Origin: Oreocharis arfaki
Taxonomy: Eukaryota; Chordata; Aves; Passeriformes; Paramythiidae
NCBI GenBank assembly: GCA_013398015.1
Contig: VZRR01014165.1
Location: forward strand, 1,747,645-1,811,644
DNA length: 64,000 nt
Reading direction: 5' to 3'
Part shown: piece by piece, positions 1-11,290 of the stretch
Layout of the letters: each line of letters opens with the position of its first letter
How positions within the stretch are numbered: position 1 is the first letter of the stretch
Notes under the pieces: generated by a model
Told to the model about the DNA's origin: nothing
Seen by the model: only the letters and a program-made list of their open reading frames with translations
The model's database searches: none
Translations under genes and position numbers: made by a program

Positions 1-1130
1 CTGCTTATTATTATTTTTACATAGCAATCTCATAATCAAGTATATGCAAACAAAATTCCAGATTATACACCTGTATATCATTCAGTAACAGTTTAAGTCA
101 TGGTCTTGGCTCTGTTGTGGGGCATAAACTCCTCAATATTTTTATTACCAAAACTTCTTAACCAGAAGTAGGAAGTGATTTTTATTTGACTTTATCCGAG
201 GTACTCAACGTTTTCCAAAGACGATTTCCTTGTGTTTAGCTGAATTGAGGTCTGTTCTTTACATGATGGAACAGTTTTTCAGTCAATTATTTTATTGTTA
301 AAGTCAATAGATCTTTACTAACTCGAAGTTAGATGTTTGCCCTTCTGTTACAGATTCCAGATTCTCTGCAATACGAAAATAATCATAGAATGTATTAATG
401 ATTCCGTTCAAAGCATGGAAAACATTTTGCTTATGCGTTCACACAAGAAATCTTTGGAAAAGCATTTGCACTCAAAGTAAAACTTGAATATTTTCAGTTT
501 TCGCCAGTTGTACTTTTTCTGGTATATCATCTATTATTCTGTGGAATAAAAGAACAGCCTCTGAAATTGCAAATATATTCTCCATGTTCCCACTTACACT
601 TTTCTGAGTATGCCTGTGCTCAGGCATACATAAACATGCACACACCAGCTTAAAAATATATGAGAAGAAAATTGTAAGCAACCACTAGAGATTTTAGTTT
701 ATAATAACATACCTGAACAGGACTAATATTTTGCGAAAGGAGACAGAAGTTTTGTTTCTTTTGTGAACTTCTGTTCCGTATATTGTAGGTGGAGCTTTGT
801 GGTGGGTTAAGCTTAGTGAGATAAAGGTCAAATTCCCATCCAGCTGCTCCCTCACTCTCCTTCTCAACTGGACAGGGAAAAAAAGAAGGATGAAAGGCTT
901 GTGGGTTAAGATAAAGATGGTTAGATCACCAACAAGCTACCATCACAGGCAAAACAGACCTGACTTGCAAAAATTTAGGCTAATTTATTGCCAATGAAAA
1001 TGGATTTAAGTAGTGTGATACAAAAAGCCAAAACTTACTGCAACACCTTTCATCACTCCTTTCCTTGACTCAACTCCTTCACTCCCATCTTCTCTACCTC
1101 CACAAAACGACACAAGAGGGATGATGGGAA
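1..1130. other. Unique AT-rich DNA
   Basis: No repeat family, exon or RNA gene is recognised. Short open frames on both strands show no domain or splice context. Confidence 0.6.
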
Positions 1131-1590
1131 GTTACGGTCAGTGCCTAGAGGTTTCTCTGCTGCTCCTTCTTTCTTGCATTTTTCCTCTGCTTTGGCATGG
1201 GCTGTTCCCATAATACACAGTTTCCTTCATGAAAAAATCTACTCTGCTACGGGTTTTCCAGGAAAAATCTGTTCCAGCATGGTTCTCCACATGGACTGTA
1301 GGGGAATCTCTGTTCTGTTTCCTGAAGCACCTCCTCTCTCTCTGCTTCTTGACAATGGGAGAGAAGAAGAGCTCCTCCTCACTCTGTTGTTGCGTCCTTC
1401 TCTCTCCATCCTGCATTTTCTGCCCTTATACATTCCCAGAGGAGCCACCATCTCGGCTGAGAGGTGGTCTGCTGGAGCCAGTTGGAGCTAGCTGTGTCTG
1501 CCACAATGCAGCCTCAGCCCGTCCTCACAGAGTCTGCTCCTCCAGCATGTCTATATCATCACCTTACTGTGGACACCCAGGACAGGGGTC
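1131..1590 (-). mobile_element. Diverged avian ERV LTR fragment, minus strand
   Basis: Read on the minus strand, this segment follows the order of motifs of the long avian LTR seen at 30.2, 43.7 and 60.5 kb. On the plus strand there is a block around 1308-1345 (GGGGAATCTCTGTTCTG, then a CACCTCCTC run) that is the reverse complement of the region those LTRs carry downstream of their promoter, and GGAGCCAGTTGGAGCTAG near 1474 matches their upstream part. The ends cannot be placed and no target duplication is visible, so this is an old or truncated copy. No internal retroviral sequence is attached. The several overlapping ORFs here (up to 130 codons) are shadows of the repeat. Confidence 0.55.
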
Positions 1591-3835
1591 CTATGATGTC
1601 TTTCAGCTGGTAGGTCTGTAGCCTGAGACATTTTATCTCCCAGTGATTAGCTGTTATGACACAATCTGAAAAAACTTTTGCATCTGATAGTCTGCCTATC
1701 ATAGAGTTCCTATCCTGCGTGGCAATGGCTATGCAAGACTTTGAATCAACCTCCATAATGGAATTGAGGAAATTGCAATTAGCTGAGAGACAGACTCTCA
1801 TGTGTTTTCCCACTTCACTGATCTCCTTTTTTTTCCTACCTTCCTCTAAGTAAAAGAAATATTAGTGTGAATCAAACCTACACATCTCCTGCCTTCCTTT
1901 CCTCTGAGTTTAACCCAATTGTGTTATTCTCATTACTCTGTCCAAGCAATATTAAATAAATGACAGAAGGAGGATTATTAGAGTATTATTCTAAGGGTTC
2001 TTATACAAAACTCTTCTGCTTCCCATCTTTTTACTTTATTTGATTGTTCCAAGAATGTACAGCATCCTGTTGTATGTTCAAAATGCAATTAAGGCAATTT
2101 TAAAATTAGAGGCAATACACCCACAAATGCAGGAAAAACCTGTGTCTTCAAGGTAGAAATCAGAGTATGCCATCAAATACAAAAAGCTGTTTATGGGACA
2201 AGGACTTAGCACATCATCATTAGTCGAGCAATTAAGATTTTGACAAAAGAACTAAGTGTGATATCTACTTGATTCTGTTCTGAGAGCTGCCAAATTGAAT
2301 CATCCTTTAGGACATTCCCTTTAGTCTTGACCATGAGTGCAATTCTGAGTGTTTCTTGTGTTGTGACATTTGTTCTATTACACTCTTTTCACATGGTGAC
2401 AATAAGCTAACAGGAATTCTGTCTATGGCTAGACTCTAAGATGCAAGTTTCAATATGGACAATAATATATGCTAGCCACTTCTAATGATATAGGTCTTAG
2501 ATTTCTGCAATAAAAATATCTATGTGGAGAAAATATTTGTTTTAGGAATGGAGCAGCATACAAGATTCTTCTGTTTAGTAAACTGGCATATGAAAGCAAT
2601 CATAGCAGTCTAGAGGACCACTGCCATCTCCTGCACACATATGACCTAAAAAAGATCACCTTGGTTGAGTTTATTATATGAAGTGGCCAACTGAATAAAG
2701 AAACTGTCAAGAATTCTACTACTCTTCTTCAATCAATAAGAATGGTTGATTAATTTTAGCATGATTTTACAAACAATCCTGTTCAATTTCTTTTTAGTCT
2801 GCTGTTATGTCATGATGGGAGCTGATTATTACAGTAAGTAGTAATTTTGCTTCCCATCATGATCTACCATTAATCTTGTGATTACATACTTGGTTTCAAT
2901 TATTAACTACAAAGGAAACCAACAATATATTATTTATGGTAATGGACATCAATTTGGATTTCAGGTGTGTTTTGCTTTTGGTAACCTCACCATGATAGAA
3001 ATTAAAAATACAACCTTTTTGGCCAAGTATTCGAATTCATGGAATGACTAAATTTGTCCTAAAAAATTGGATGCCAGCTACTACAATTGACCAAATACAC
3101 CAAGAAAACCATTATTACTTTTCGTCAGCACAGTGGGAATGCTATGGATAAATAAGAAGAGCAGAGTCTCATTTTGAAACTTTTAATGTATGTAAAAGAA
3201 GAATATGCCTAATCATATTGCCTAGCTGTTAAATGCTCTGTTACTGATTTGTATTTGTCGGAGTAAGACAAAAAGAAAGTCAGGGCAGTGAAATATAAAT
3301 ATGTAGAATAATTATTTTCAGTGACAAGTGTACTAGACATTGGGTAAGACACAGCAAGACTAAAAAAGGGGTCAGTTTAACAGACACAAGAAAATCTGAG
3401 AGTTTGTAGGATCATTGTGTTCATACTTCTCCTATCCCAGTTGGCAGAATAATCTGCATCAGAGAGTGAATGAAGGAACCTGAACACAGTAATGAATATG
3501 CTAACAGTATTGTATCATTATAGGTGTAGGAAGGTTATGCCCATTTGAAACCTATTGAATAAAACATTGTACAGAAGTTACTAATCAAAATATTCTAATA
3601 GTATTATACACCTTCTATTTTTAGTTTGTTTAAGTGCAGATGGATCATGCATGCTCTGATTATACTTGGTGATAGATGCACAATTTCAGTTCAAGTTCCC
3701 TGACCTTCTTGTACACACAAGTTATCCACAACCAGATTTACTCTGGATGAAATGTGGGTGACATAGGCAGATAAACATAACTCAAGACTTGATTTTCTCT
3801 GCTAAAAATGTCACTAGCAGAGGAAACATCACCAG
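1591..3835. other. Unique AT-rich DNA containing a short hairpin
   Basis: No gene or dispersed repeat is recognised over about 2.2 kb. The one structured element is the imperfect hairpin at 2810-2862. Confidence 0.55.
2810..2862. repeat. Imperfect inverted repeat (hairpin)
   Basis: The left arm TCATGATGGGAGC (2810-2822) pairs with GCTTCCCATCATGA (2849-2862) with one bulged base. Inside it, ATTATTA and TAGTAAT can also pair with one mismatch, so the whole 53 nt can fold into one hairpin. It could be a small miRNA-like hairpin or a remnant of a short palindromic element, or chance. Expression and conservation are unknown. Confidence 0.6.
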
Positions 3836-3915
3836 AAAAAAAAAAAAAAAACACACCAAAAAAACAAACAAACAAACAAACAAAAAAAACCAACCACAAA
3901 AAAACCCTTAAAAAA
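3836..3915. repeat. A-rich tract with (AAAC)n
   Basis: A run of about 16 A is followed by CACACC and four or more AAAC units, then further A-rich sequence. The Phe-rich minus-strand ORFs here are products of this tract. Confidence 0.9.
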
Positions 3916-4110
3916 TCCATCAAAACAGTTGCTATGTCTGGAGAAATAAAGAATTTCACAGTAACTCAGGTTTAGTTGACACAGGTGAAACTTATCTCCA
4001 GGGAGGGAAAACCTATCTATAACAAGGTACCCACATGAAGCAGAGGCAAGCACACCCTAGGACCCTAGATATCCCATTATCTGGATTGGCACTGGAGCCA
4101 GAACTAGTGA

Positions 4111-4175
4111 TCTTTCTTTCTTCCTTTCTTCCCCTCTTTCTCTCTCCCTCTCTAATTTCCTTCTCTCTCTTACCT
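4111..4175. repeat. CT-rich low-complexity tract
   Basis: About 65 bases are almost all pyrimidine, made of TTTC, TTCC and CTCT units with no exact period. Confidence 0.85.
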
Positions 4176-5575
4176 TTCACCCTGCCCATTACTCAAAACC
4201 CACTACCATGAGGTGCTTATGCTAGAAGATAAGGGACTAACTTATACCAATTTCCACGCAATAATAAAAGCCTTTAAATTTCTTTTGTGGACCGTTTGAC
4301 TTTTTCATTCCTATTCAAACACAAGCATCTGTGAATCTTGAGTGCTCCCTTCCTCTTAAGTGCAATCTGTATTAATAAGACCTTTGAAGGATTATTGCTC
4401 CTCTCCTACCACTTCCCTATCACATAGCTCAAAGTTTCTCTCTCTCTTTCAAAATTGATTTGTATGTTTTCATTTTGTTTTGCCTCTGTCAATCACTGCC
4501 CTTCATTATCCTGGTAGTACAAAAATGAACGCAGTTGCCTTGTTGAGATTTCATTATTGCTGATAGTGTTTAAATGTCACTTCATAAAAACATCGTTAAA
4601 TGCTTTGAAAACAACAAAAAAATAACCTCAAACCAAAAGAGACTATCACCTGAAAGAATTAAGTGGAAGAGCAAGTCAGTTTTCTCTCTCGTAAAGTGTC
4701 AACAGGAGGTGATAGATAACAGCCTCACTCATGAGGGTTCAGCAATATGGATGCCAAAAGAGAGGATTGGAGTACAGCAATATTTAGGAAGATGGAAATG
4801 CAGACAAGTAGGAAACAAAATCAGATACCACCTCAGCACTTTCATTTACTAGTTAACCTGCGACAGAGGAAGGCAAAAGACAATTTTATTAGAGGGGGAA
4901 AAAGAAAGAAAAAGTTTCTAGTTTTACAGGAATAAGAAGGCAAGCAGAACACTTTGCAGTCACTGACATAATTTGTCCTTGTGCTTGTAGGTGTTGGAAA
5001 AGTTGCATAATTATTTGAAGTACACATATCAAATTATACTTTTAAGTTATTTTGAAGAGCAACCCCAAAGTAAATTTTCACCAATTTTACTCAGTATTGT
5101 GCAGTGTGTAGGCCACTTGTTTCCATTTAAAAGAGAACAGGAACATTTTCTCCCTTATTTATCAAGACAGGAAAGAACAAGAACAATATTATTCTATGGG
5201 AAGAACTTTCACAAAGTTTTCACTCCTCTGTCCCTTCCACCCCCAAGAGAAAGTAGAAGGACTCTGTAGCAAAGAGTGGAGGGCAAGATCATAGCTCTTA
5301 GCAATGTCAGTGGCTCATTATTGCTTCACATTTATGTCCCAGTACCACCTAATTAGCTTGCTTTGTGATTTACTGACCTAGCTTCATTTGGCATCTTGCA
5401 TCACAGAGAAACAGAGGCCTCAGTGTTTTCCTGCAACTGGGAACAGCAGCCTGCCATCTACACAGGCTTTATTGCAGAGGAAGGCAGAACCTCCCATGCA
5501 TCAGAGGGCATTATCAGAGAAGGTTGGTTACATTAAAGCCGTCTCCATTGTAAGAGATATTATCACCTGTGAGGC

Positions 5576-5609
5576 AAAAAAAAAAAAAAGGAAAGAAAGA
5601 AAGAAAGAT
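5576..5609. repeat. Poly(A) followed by (GAAA)n
   Basis: Fourteen A residues are followed by GGAAAGAAAGAAAGAAAG. No retroposon body is recognised upstream. Confidence 0.9.
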
Positions 5610-5895
5610 AGAATTAAAAAACTGAATCAGCCAGTATTGCAGGTGGGGAAGCTTAGCTATTATGCTGTCCATACACTCTTGTAGTTCATAGGTTACAGTC
5701 CAGTCTTTGTTTGCTTAAATGATGAAATTGTAAGAGTGAAATCATAACAGCGAGCTACAAATCCATAGGAGTTTCCACATGAGAAAGAACAACGTAAGTA
5801 AATATCTAAGAAGAATATAAACCATAAATTAATCAGCAACTACACTTTTTGTTTCTTTCATTTGCATCAGCTGTGGTCTCATCCCAGCAAAACCA

Positions 5896-6315
5896 ATCAT
5901 CACAGAATCACAGAATCAGTTGGGTTGGAAGGGGACCTTGGCAAGCATCTAGTTCCAACTCTCTGCCATGGGAAGGGGCACCTTCAACCAGACCAGGTTG
6001 CTGAGAACCACGTCCAAACTGCCTTTAAATGCTTCCAGGGATGGGGCACCCACAACTTCTCTGGGCAACCTGCATCTCACCATCCTCACAGTAAAGAATT
6101 TTTTCCTGTTATCTAATCTAAATCTATTCTCTTTCAGTTTGAAACCATTCCCCTTGTCCTGTCATTACATGCTCTCGCAAACAGTCCTTTTCCATCTTCC
6201 TATTAGTTCCCTTCATGTGCTGGAAAACTACAAGTAGGTGACCCCAAAGCCTTGTCTTTAACAGTCTTACTATCCCAATTCTCTCAGCCTTTCCTAATAG
6301 GAGAGGTGCTCAGTC
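5896..6315 (-). mobile_element. CR1 LINE 3' end, minus strand
   Basis: Read on the minus strand, the segment ends with the CR1 hallmark: CCCTTCCAACCCAACTGATT followed by two octamer-like units (CTGTGATT). Upstream of that come the conserved 3' blocks for a CATGGCAGAGAGTTGGAACT stretch, the GAAGTTGTGGGTGCC stretch and the TCTTTACTGTGAGGATGG stretch. CR1 elements are usually 5'-truncated, and this copy has only about 420 bp of 3' sequence. It contains no intact reverse transcriptase. Its 5' limit merges into the duplicated contig end at 6312. Confidence 0.93.
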
Positions 6316-6450
6316 CATCTTTCTACACACAAAAACATTGTCTTTCATTTTGCATATACTAAATACATCTTCCAAGTCTCTTCAAAAGTGCTTATTTAAA
6401 AATAGTAAATAGGCAAATGAATAATAATATGAATATATTAATATAATTTA
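6312..6450. repeat. Direct duplicate, copy 1 of 2 (assembly redundancy)
   Basis: These 139 bases recur without a difference at 6573-6711, immediately after a single N at 6572 and immediately before a 98-N gap. Exact identity at a contig edge points to unmerged overlapping contigs, not to a biological duplication. Confidence 0.9.
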
Positions 6451-6571
6451 CTATTCATATAATATAATATGAACAAATATTTAATAGATAAGTATTACAT
6501 AAATCTTAATAAATGTTGGTATTCCAGCTGTATATGACCCCTTGTCATAGGAATGGTATTTTCCAATTTAG

Positions 6572-6572
6572 N
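6572..6572. other. Single-N contig join
   Basis: One N separates sequence ending TTCCAATTTAG from a perfect restart of the 6312-6450 segment. The same single-N plus duplicated-end pattern recurs near 43.5-45.1 kb. Confidence 0.9.
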
Positions 6573-6711
6573 AGTCCATCTTTCTACACACAAAAACATT
6601 GTCTTTCATTTTGCATATACTAAATACATCTTCCAAGTCTCTTCAAAAGTGCTTATTTAAAAATAGTAAATAGGCAAATGAATAATAATATGAATATATT
6701 AATATAATTTA
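6573..6711. repeat. Direct duplicate, copy 2 of 2 (assembly redundancy)
   Basis: Identical to 6312-6450 over all 139 bases. It is flanked by an N on the left and by a 98-N gap on the right, so it is most simply a redundant contig. Confidence 0.9.
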
Positions 6712-6809
6712 NNNNNNNNNNNNNNNNNNNNNNNNNNNNNNNNNNNNNNNNNNNNNNNNNNNNNNNNNNNNNNNNNNNNNNNNNNNNNNNNNNNNNNNNN
6801 NNNNNNNNN
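6712..6809. other. Assembly gap (98 N)
   Basis: Unknown sequence. The right edge is a (TTCCC)n tract, which probably caused the break. The missing 3' end of the LTR at 6836-7156 should also lie here. Two apparent ORFs running across these Ns are artefacts. Confidence 0.97.
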
Positions 6810-6834
6810 TTCCCTTCCCTTCCCTTCCCTTCCC
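6810..6834. repeat. (TTCCC)5 pentanucleotide tract at a gap edge
   Basis: Five TTCCC units directly follow the N gap, so the true array is at least this long and may extend into the gap. Confidence 0.95.
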
Positions 6835-6835
6835 T

Positions 6836-7156
6836 CTGCAGCAAGTTGGAGAGGAGAATTAAAGGCACAAAAGGTAAAGATCACAGGTTGAGACAGGAGC
6901 AATTAACTGGAAAGAACAGCATGATAAGAAAAAGAGCAGGAACAACAACAATATTAATGTCAGTGCATAAGAGAAAAGAAACTCTATTGCTCACCCTGTG
7001 GAAATATCCAGCAATATCCTACCACTCCCTCTGCTGCCCTTCTCCAACCAGGAGGAAAACCCTCCCTCTGTCCCCAGAAAATTGTAACAGGTGATACAGA
7101 ATAACCTCCATGTCCTGGCCATGCCCCTCCTGGCTACTACAAAATTTAACACTGGA
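6836..7156 (-). mobile_element. Partial avian ERV LTR, minus strand
   Basis: On the minus strand this starts with GTTAAATTTTGTAGTAGCC, which corresponds to a stretch about 25 bp inside the LTR at 33855-34263, and further on has CTCCTGTCTCAACCTGTGAT, the counterpart of that LTR's TTCTTATCTCAACCC block. The first ~24 bp of the LTR are missing and its 3' end runs into the (TTCCC)n tract and the gap. It is a fragment with no internal viral sequence. The minus-strand ORF of 129 codons that overlaps it is not a gene. Confidence 0.75.
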
Positions 7157-10100
7157 AGTGGGACATCCCTTAAGACAAAGTTCCAGATAAAGTGTTCTGA
7201 ACATAGTACTGCCCTGTAAAAGGCCTTTAATCCTCTAAGATAAGAAATAAGATTTTTTTTTAAAAAAAAGGAAGGAAGCCAGGTCACAATGGGACAGTTA
7301 TGAAGAGTGTGATAAAAAAAGATGACAGAATGCTGGGGGTCAAATTCTGACCTTATTGAAGTCAGTGAAAAAGCTCTCATTAACTTCTGCAGATTGAGGA
7401 TTTCCCTCTAGCTGTTTAACCATTACACTGTTTTGTAGTTATCATCACACCAGTGTAATCATTCCTAAAACAGGTCTTTTTGAAGCTAAACTAACTTTGG
7501 GTGATGGGATCTGTAAAATTTAAAGGATTTGGTTTTAATTAAGGTGTAAATTGTATAAGAAAAAATTCAGCAAGTGATGTGTTTTGTTTGCAATTTTTTC
7601 GAGACCTATAAGAACAGAGAAAATAAACATGCACTGAAAGAAAGAGAAGATTCGTGTGTTATCCTGTATTATATCCTTCTGAGAGGAAAAAGAAAGAAAC
7701 CTGTTTCCCTCCTTTCTTACATGGTGATAAATGTCCATCAGTTCCCTTTTCACTGATATTGGTATCAGATGTCCTGATCAGATCAGCTCCTGACTGGGAG
7801 CCTCATCTACGGGGCTGTAGGACCTCAATTGCAGCGTATGGTCCCAGATTTCTCTATTCTGGAATGAAATTGAGAGGAGTTTTTCTACATCCTGGCCTTC
7901 CTTGCCCGTGAGGTCATGTCCCATTTGAGGAGGCCCATTTGTACGGGCCTTCTTTTCATCGAAATTAAGACATCAGAAAAAATGGCTGGCTTGTAATCAA
8001 GTGTTGGCCAGTGTCAGCTCAATAGAGGGTCATCAAATGGCCCAGAGATGCTCTATTCAACCAAGGCACAGCCTTTTTCATTTTGTTACACAGAAAATAA
8101 ACTGTTTTTTATGAACTGTCATGCTGGTAAATGGTAATATTAGAAATATTTATTCTTAAACCATTCTCCTAAGGAAATCAGTACTATTTCTCTTTCTGTA
8201 TTCTCACACTTGTAAAAACCTTTTTTATAATTGGACAGTTCCAAGCAAATTTCACAAAGAAGAAGAGATCTGAAAGAGATCATGTTTCACTGAATTTTCG
8301 AGAAAGACTTGGACATGGGTAAAGATAGAGAATCTATTAATGTCTTCCCTAAGGGACAGCTGGGAATTGACCAGCTGTGCTCCTTGCTAGCCAGACACAA
8401 CAGCTGTAGCTCTTAACCAGATGTGAATGTGTTTTCATTTGCCCAATTAGCAGCAGACACAAAAAGAAACTCAGGATGCTGTTTGAGGGCTTATGAGACC
8501 TATATGAAAAGAGATTGGACTATTGTAGCACATGCCAGAAACATGAAATGGAAAGGAAAGCATTTGGGGTTTGGTGCAGCTAAGTAAGCCAGAGGGGACA
8601 ACAGTAAGTTTTCTTTCAAATGAGCTAACAAGGGGTCTGTCAGTAGTGGAGTAAAAATCCTTACAGAGACAGGACACAGATCCTCAAGGAAAAAGGTTTC
8701 ATTGGTCTTTATGAGAAAACTGCTCTGAATGACGGTAGCTGCCAGAGCTTGTTTAGATACTGTACAAGGCAAACAAAAAAGATACATTTCCTTCAACCAG
8801 ACTATACACGTCAAACGGTTTGAAATGGAATATTAGCAGAACATTTGCAAATTTTTCCTACATCTGTTTACTGGCAAACATTATTGATAGATTTACAAGT
8901 GATTATCTCAAGTGATAATTTGTCTCAATTACGTGATTGAGCACTGACCACTTAGCCTTTATTGCAGGAAAGGAAGAGACATGGCTCAGTGTTTGCGCAT
9001 CTTTATTCCATGAAATTTTTAATCAGTGATTCATTTCAGTATGATCAGTTATCTCAGTTATTGCCTGATAGTTCACTTCATCAGTGGGATTCTAATGAGA
9101 GGTCTGTTGCTGATGCCTTAGAGTGACTCTAATAGGTTACAAACTAATGTGAATATGACAGGGTACGAATGAAGACACAAGAAAAGTGAGGACAATGTTT
9201 ACAAATAGCTGTAGTGAGACAAAATGAATCTTTAATGATCGATTTCAAATTAAAGTGCTAAATGGCTGATTGTTAAATAGTACAGAAACATTCAAGTAAC
9301 TTTGTCTGTAGACTAATAAAATGCAGTTTTTAGAAAATCGTATTGATTTTATGATGAAGAAACCACTTAGTGTGTTGGATAATTTATATGAAAGTAAAAT
9401 CATGCTTAAATTGGAAATCTATCAGATGCTAGTAGTAACAAATCCAGGTCTTTTTGATTACCACTCTTACTATTTATGCTAGCCAAAAACTTCTTTCAGA
9501 AATATATTGTATACATCTTTTTTAATTTCCCTATCTACAGGAGGAACTATGACTGCTGAAACTGTTAACTTATGAAGATATTTAACAATGTTTCTATTTC
9601 ATCAATCAATGGTTTTCAGACATCACAAAAAGTGAGCCTCTGTCTCCATCCCCTTACATTAAAAGGTTAACTGGAAACATATGCAAAACAAAATTTAGCA
9701 GCCAGCTCCTTTGTACCACAGAGCATATTAAGGCATTTTTACATTGTTCACAAGATGTTCAGAGGATATATATTTTTTCTACTAACTAACTCCTAAAGAT
9801 AACATCCCAGGAGGCTTTTCTATGAGCTTTTCAACTCAGACTGACAACATTTTATGCACATCTAAATCTTTTAATTACCGGATGTCATTTTATTCAACAT
9901 AATAGTAAATTTATATTAGGTAGTTTAAAATCTCATGCAAAGGTAAGGGTTGTTTCAATATATATACAACAAAATCTAGCTTCATGGAGAATGATCACGT
10001 TATTTTCAAGAAAACTTGCAGAGCAGAGTTTGGAAAAAATATTTTAGCAATACATTTAGCCTTAAAATAATTTTAAACAAAAGGCCATAAAAAAGCAAAA

Positions 10101-10689
10101 ATGTACAAATATGCAGAGAAATGAACACAAACATAAAGTAAAATATTCAGTATATTATAATGATTCTTGTAGGAATTTATTTCTATGAATAAATTAAAGG
10201 GAATGTTTAAGTAATCTTCATGCCTCTCTTATGTGTATACAAGAATGTAAACAAATCTAACACATGTAGGAGGCACTTTGAACTAAACTGAAGCACAGTG
10301 GGAAATTAAACTAAGGATGTTTAAAGCAGATGAGAATAAAACAGAGGAGGGTAGTGTAGTGTTCTAAGAAAAACAAAATTTAGAGGAAAACAAACAAACA
10401 TCAAGCCTCAGAATATGATAATTAAGGGTATGATCCTTCAGAGCTCATCATCCTATATTTTAAAAATCACGCCTTCAGGAATAGAGTTCTTCATGGCAAA
10501 TATAGTATGACCCCCCCCTCTAATATACTAAGAACGGAGCAAGCCTTTTATCAGGTGAGTGTCTAGTGGGAGGATAAGATTGTCTACTAGATGCTGTCCC
10601 TGCTAAACCAGATCAAAGGGCCAGAGCTGTCTAAACGGATATGAATACCCCAGGTCCAAACTGACCCTCAGCACTTTTAAGTGTCTTCC
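7157..10689. other. Unique AT-rich DNA
   Basis: About 3.5 kb with no recognisable gene, CR1 or LTR. Frames at 8471-8814 on the minus strand have no domain. I see nothing else that can be supported. Confidence 0.55.
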
Positions 10690-11290
10690 ACAGCTCTCTT
10701 CTCAAATGCAGGTGTTGGGAGTTTGTCCTGTGTTGCAGTCTGCGGTGGCCTGCCTGGGGTGGCATGGCAGGCCACACGCAAGATGACCAGAGAGCATCTC
10801 TGCCCAAGCCCGGGTCAGTGCCCTGGTGCCCCAGCCTCCCCTCTGCAGGCTGGTCACTGTGCTGTCCCTGGCTGGGGGAGCCAGCTCAGGTTTTGTCTGC
10901 TCCTGCAACACGGCAGCAGCAAAGGAGGCGAGAAGATGGTCTCTGCCTGGTGACCTCAGGTGATCTTTATTCACATGGTGACCTCAGGAGATCTTTATTC
11001 ACATGGCAAACAGTAGCAAAGACCAGAGGCAAAGACAAGGAATGTGTAAGAGTCTGGGGTTTTCTATGGGGGCACGGGGGACAGAGGGAGCACACAGGCC
11101 AGTGGTCTCTGGGCACAGGGGCAGTACACGGGCGGAGCTGGGGTACAGGGGCCAACAGGGAGAACCCGAGGGAGTGTCCAGGACCAGAGGCAGTGTGGGA
11201 AGGGGCAGACATATAAGGAGGAAAGGGGTGGAGAAATACATTGCTTTTCAGGGGCGTAGATTGCAGTCCCTGAGCCACGTCAGTCCAGAA
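10690..11290 (-). mobile_element. GC-rich segment, candidate ERVK-like LTR
   Basis: This 600-bp block is clearly richer in G+C than its flanks. On the minus strand it has a TATA-like stretch (complement of 11208-11217), and about 210 bp downstream two AATAAAG signals (complements of 10966-10971 and 10994-10999) preceded by CCATGTG. That layout of promoter, R region and polyadenylation signal, and the TTTATTCAC context shared with the LTR at 49.5 kb, suggest an LTR. Terminal TG/CA ends and target duplications could not be placed, so other GC-rich repeat types remain possible. ORFs of up to 150 codons here have no recognisable domain. Confidence 0.45.
10949..11004. repeat. 28-bp tandem duplication carrying polyA signals
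   Basis: Units 10949-10976 and 10977-11004 differ at one base (AGGTGATC versus AGGAGATC). Each includes one TTTATT, which is AATAAA on the minus strand, so the duplication doubles the presumed LTR polyadenylation signal. Confidence 0.93.

Larger units (their letters stand above)
3916..5895. other. Unique DNA with low-complexity tracts
   Basis: No gene is recognised. A pyrimidine-rich tract lies at 4111-4175 and an A/GAAA tract at 5576-5609. The plus-strand frames between 4.6 and 5.7 kb have no recognisable domain. Confidence 0.55.

Noticed and set aside
6653..6902. ORFs crossing the 98-N gap
   Set aside because: Ns translated as X create false open frames.
10764..11216. 150-codon plus-strand ORF in the GC-rich block
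   Set aside because: GC-rich sequence has few stops by chance; the frame overlaps a candidate LTR and has no known motif.
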